Positions 61,067 to 64,000 of a stretch of DNA of 64,000 nt are shown here, piece by piece; within the stretch, counting starts at the first letter, position 1, and every line of letters begins with the position of its first letter. The position numbers and the translations under genes are program-made. Origin of the DNA: Prorocentrum cordatum. Lineage: Eukaryota > Sar > Dinophyceae > Prorocentrales > Prorocentraceae. The stretch lies in NCBI GenBank assembly GCA_963575745.1, contig CAUYUJ010000203.1, forward strand, positions 147,501 through 211,500. The letters are read 5' to 3'. The notes under the pieces were generated by a model. It was given only the letters and a program-made list of their open reading frames with translations. It did not search any database and was not told the DNA's origin.

Positions 61067-61085
61067 CGCTCGAGCAGCTACTCAA

Positions 61086-61669
61086 ATGACTGAGGCCCGC
61101 CCTGGATGGCAGGCGACGCTCCTCCGCCACGGCCGCGGGGGGCACCGTTCTCGCGAGCCGAGCGAGCACCGGCCACACCTCGGGCAGATTGCCCTGCTAC
61201 GTGTGAGGATCCAGATGAGGCTTTTCACCGTGTCCGAACCGAAGTGCCAAACACGTCCCAGGAGTCGCAGTCTGCGGATTCGGAGCTGCTCGCTGAGGTC
61301 GGATCTCTAAAGTGCTGCAAGCATTGCCTTGTCCGCCGTGGCTGTGTCGTCACACTGATGCATGCCACGCGCAGCGCGGTACCTCCTAAGCATAATGTGT
61401 CGCAGCTGGTTGAATGCCTCGGATTCGATGTTACACCATGTGCCCGAGTCGAAGAGGAGCGAGGAGGAGAGCAGCGAGTCAACGAAACGCATATTCATGA
61501 TGAGGGCCTCGGGGCTCTGGTGAACAGCTTTGGAAGCCTTCCTTCCCAAGACTTGCGAGGCATGTGCAGTGCCCGCAATGCGATGGGCCACCTCGGGCCC
61601 TAAGCTACACCTTTCATCCAAGACCAGATGAGGATATTGACGCACCGCCCCAAGGCGCATAGGACCCAT
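61086..61669 (-). pseudogene. Reverse transcriptase thumb region
   Basis: Frame 61,669-61,307 reads RLGAVRQYPHLVLDERCSLG, PEVAHRIAGTAHASQVLGRK, VDSLLSSSLLFDSGTWCNIE and FNQLRHIMLRRYRAARGMHQ. The run of Y-x-x-L, E-(V/I)-x-x-R-I-x-x-A, then S-x-L-L-x-x-(G)-x-x-T-W and R-x-x-x-x-x-R-G matches the post-catalytic part of non-LTR reverse transcriptases. Further coding remnants (LRIRRLRLLGRV) continue to about 61,210. Confidence 0.6.
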
Positions 61670-61708
61670 AGCGTCGCCGTGCCACTCGAAAGTTCCGTGT
61701 AGCTGCTT

Positions 61709-62041
61709 TCATAGCCGAATCCGTGCTGCTCGTGCGTGCTTGCCATGCAACTGAATGAGCAGTTCCGTCTTCCCCGCCTTAAACTTAAGCGCTGGGCCTC
61801 TGGATGCAACAGTTGCTGCGACAATGCTTGCCACCTGAGGCGCAAGCTCGATCTGCTGGAGCGGGTCGCCTACCGCGGCAAAGGCGCCGTCGTCAAAGAA
61901 AAGGGCATCTGAGTTTGGCTGCGTAGCCGCTGGCTCGTGCCCCCTCATCTGGGCGATGGATGCTCCTGGCACTGTCGGAGCCTGGAGAGCTAAGCTGCGG
62001 TGCTGGAGTTGGTCCTTGGCATGCTGCATGCATTCAGCCAT
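61709..62041 (-). pseudogene. Reverse transcriptase catalytic box
   Basis: At 61,900-61,886 the frame encodes FFDDG within DALFFDDGAFAAVGDPLQQI, followed by LKFKAGKTELLIQLHGKHA. This is the (Y/F)-x-D-D catalytic box and the downstream G-K-T-E motif of non-LTR reverse transcriptases. Both catalytic aspartates are present. Confidence 0.7.
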
Positions 62042-62214
62042 GATGGCGTTGAAAGTGGCATGCCCCAGCTGCTATCCAGGGGCCGTCCCAATCATAGATT
62101 AGGCCACCAGAGAGGATCCAGGGTAATGGAACCAGGACCCATAGTAGGAGGAGGCCACTAGGGCCCTTAGGTGAGGACCAACTCGAGTTGTTTCCACACT
62201 GGTAGTGTGCGTCT

Positions 62215-62790
62215 TCAAACGTTCAAGCAGTCGGTGCATGGCGTTGGGCGGCAGCCTTGTGGCCCTCCAAGGCGCTGCCAAATCATTCCAGTGTGTGTCC
62301 TGATCTCATCGCCAGCTGTCGGACAGACTCGTAAAAAAGCCTGGACCACATCCATGAGAAGGTACATGATTGAGGTGTTACACAGCTCTGCTAGATTCTG
62401 GTATGCCCTGAGCGCCAGACCAGCGAGGTCAACCCCTCGACCAGCGGTGCCTCCGGACTGCGAGTCCCCAGCGTATCCAGGAAGGGCCCCAGCGAGCGGC
62501 GTGCGGACCAGGGACCTGTATTTCTGTCCGATTTGGGGGGGGGCCATGACGGCTCTGGCGTGAATAGGCCGAGACGGATCTCCAGGTCTCTTCCATATTT
62601 GCCAGTCGGATCCCCCTTTCCATTCTTGTGGTTCCTGCAATCGCATGGTGGCCTTCGCAACCGCACGAAACTGCAGCTCTGCAAGCTCGGGGCCGAATGC
62701 TGCCAGCAATCGTCTCGTGATGCCGTCTAAGCTCGCGGCACTAGGGCGGGCGTTTGCGCGCGCAGTCTGAAAACCTGGCGAGTGCTGGGA
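62215..62790 (-). pseudogene. Reverse transcriptase N-terminal and A-domain region
   Basis: SLDGITRRLLAAFGPELAEL (about 62,731-62,670) is the D-G-x-x-x-x-L-L start of the domain. RPIHARAVMAPPQIGQKYRS follows, then YLLMDVVQAFLRV (62,363-62,325), whose aspartate is that of catalytic domain A. This frame is open for 432 codons but only its C-terminal half looks like reverse transcriptase. Confidence 0.65.
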
Positions 62791-62821
62791 GGAAGACGTC
62801 TTCCTGTAGGCTGCGATCAAT

Positions 62822-63304
62822 CTACGCCTCCAGCGGTGGTAGTATGTCGAGAATGGTCTGCGCATGTTGTATGGGTACGATTGCTGAGCACTCCTGCCTT
62901 CCGCAATGAGATAGCCATATGTTGGCAGCTTGCGTGTGTGTAGCTGCGGGTGCTCCGCCCTCACCGCTGACAACCGGCAGAGCTTGCACAACGAGCTCTT
63001 TCTTGGACCCATCTCCCAGCCGTCGGAGTGTGGCGAAAGCCTTGACCATTGCATGTTTGTCCCACTCCGACTGCAGTTGGTCGGCCAGGCTGTGATAGTG
63101 TTTGAGCGCGTTTTGCCTAGAGAGGCACTTGACCACGTCAGCGTTGCGTACTTTGTAAAGCCCCCGCATAGCAGCAGTGTTTCTCTCGGCCCCGGCAAGA
63201 AAGCCCCAGATACCCCTGAGCAAGGCGGCCGTAGTAGTACCCTTCGCATGGAAATTGGTGGGATCCATCGCAACGAAGAGGCTGCATGTGCTAGCCTGAG
63301 CCAC
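62822..63304 (-). pseudogene. Linker between endonuclease and reverse transcriptase
   Basis: Frame KVRNADVVKCLSRQNALKHY, HSLADQLQSEWDKHAMVKAF, ATLRRLGDGSKKELVVQALP and ILDILPPLEA is coherent and non-repetitive. It occupies the place of the helical linker found between the two enzymes in non-LTR elements. It is in a different frame from both neighbours. Confidence 0.5.
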
Positions 63305-63481
63305 TTCGCGCGCTTGCGCTTGATTGGCTTAGCTGTTTGTAGTTTGGCAGATGTGTCTAGGGCAGTGCGCAGAGACTTGCATAGCCCGTTGAACACTCCG
63401 ATGCCTCTCTGCCAAGCTTCTATCGCTGAATCGGGCGTCGAGGTAGCGTGGGAAGAGGCCGTCCACAGAGGTGGAGGCCCA

Positions 63482-64000
63482 CTAGCCTGGCATGAAGAGT
63501 GAGCTGTGCCCACGCAAAAAAATAGTCATGCACACGTAGCCGTCGAGACCACCCCTCGGACTTGTCCCTCTTGGCGAAGGGCACGGGTACGCTGGTCGAT
63601 TGCTGTCATAGTATCCTGCTGTATCCATCCCTGTCGTGGTTGGGTCCCCCTGTCGCTCTGTTGAACCGGGAAGGCGATAGCCAAGCATTTGCGGGCATGT
63701 CAAGCTCCCAGTCTGGTTGCCTTAGCCAGCTGTGTGGTGACCTCCCACCACTTTACCGCGTTGCGTTCAGGCGTCTGCGTGGGAGAGTGGGAGCGGGAGT
63801 GGGGAGCGTGCATAGCCATCACATTGATGTTGATACCCTGTCCTCTGATTCCCACAATGAGCCTGGCTGGCTCCGCGTGTAGTACTCTGCGCATGTTCCT
63901 AATGATATAGTGACCCTGCATGTTTTCAAGCCCCATGTGGATCCACAAAGCACACTCGTCGGAGCCCTGAGATGTAGCCGATGAATATAGTATGTAGTAG
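63482..64000 (-). pseudogene. AP-type endonuclease remnant, cut by window edge
   Basis: The frame at 63,948-63,700 contains RRVLHAEPARLIVGIRGQGI, NINVMAMHAPHSRSHSPTQT and NAVKWWEVTTQLAKATRLGA. The H-A-P-H after a hydrophobic strand, and W-W two turns later, match the middle of the endonuclease/exonuclease/phosphatase fold of non-LTR elements. Downstream (63,703-63,482) the frame is shifted. Catalytic residues of the first half are outside the window. Confidence 0.5.

Larger units (their letters stand above)
58550..64000 (-). mobile_element. Decayed non-LTR retroelement
   Basis: Read from the right edge leftwards on the minus strand: AP-endonuclease-like region (63,948-63,700), a long linker, reverse transcriptase (62,730-61,690), thumb region (61,669-61,086), C2H2 finger (60,484-60,419), GPPCETWS module (59,830-59,440), FDQC module (59,417-59,000), LTPEQ tail (58,680-58,550). 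The reading frame changes many times and stops occur, so the element is dead. It contains a (TCC)n tract at 60,827-61,066 and a (GGA)n tract at 58,684-58,743. The 5' end lies beyond the window. In an intact copy these modules would form one polyprotein-like ORF. Confidence 0.75.

Overview
The window looks like nuclear DNA of a dinoflagellate, inferred from the following. (1) A 22-nt relict of the dinoflagellate trans-spliced leader lies at 24,735-24,756 with two mismatches. (2) Short exon-like segments end at GC as well as GT donors. (3) Coding content is a few percent of 64 kb. (4) A non-LTR retroelement carries protein modules I associate with dinoflagellates (GPPCETWS and FDQC modules). (5) The DNA is GC-rich and full of strand-asymmetric microsatellites. 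The species cannot be fixed from sequence alone; a high-GC genome such as Prorocentrum is one guess. Two 100-N runs (31,410-31,509 and 52,894-52,993) are assembly gaps. No rRNA, tRNA, bacterial operon or CRISPR array was seen. The long open frames in simple repeats are artefacts.

Main gene, + strand. About ten short exon candidates between about 3.5 and 57.9 kb fit a polycystin-like (PKD2/TRPP-type) cation channel. In order they cover the end of the extracellular domain (9,241; 23,689; 33,410), the S3 region (41,765), an S3-S4 linker (49,813; 50,840; 51,293) and S4 (57,825). The best evidence is the junction of 23,770 to 33,410. Two exons 9.6 kb apart join in frame through a GC donor and give the continuous family-like peptide FINFFMNRAGHIHKVIEP. 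S5, pore and S6 are not visible and would lie beyond the window, or the gene is broken. The introns hold most of the repeats described below.

Minus strand. Two in-phase exons (13,823-13,730 and 13,360-13,210) and one further exon (44,417-44,204) lie antisense inside introns of the channel gene; their products are not recognised. From about 58.55 kb to the right edge runs a decayed non-LTR retroelement. It reads, in its own direction: AP-type endonuclease, reverse transcriptase with an FFDD box, C2H2 finger, a GPPCETWSAAR module, an FDQC module and an LTPEQ tail. It is interrupted by frameshifts and by trinucleotide expansions.

Repeat landscape. At least eight small families with terminal inverted repeats (foldback or MITE-like, about 65-230 bp) recur: A (CGATG core), B (CGCGCGGATTCCTTGG), C (GGCGGTGGATATGG), D (GAGAAGGCCTTCTC), E (GGCGTGGATTAGCGACGG), G (GGGTCGGGCGAAAGG), H (ATGGGCACGATGCCCAACAG) and I (GCCGAGGTCCTCGAAG). 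Single foldbacks lie at 0.9, 4.2, 9.4, 32.3 and 48.6 kb. A 5-kb array of CCAAGACGGCCCAAGAGG units (14.4-19.5 kb) has a higher-order period near 0.4 kb, and blocks of it recur in both orientations at 11.1, 43.0, 43.9, 44.6 and 52.2 kb. A 1.65-kb tandem duplication occupies 25.0-28.3 kb. (TCC)n tracts precede several exons and (GGA)n tracts follow several, which suggests that some introns can pair end to end.
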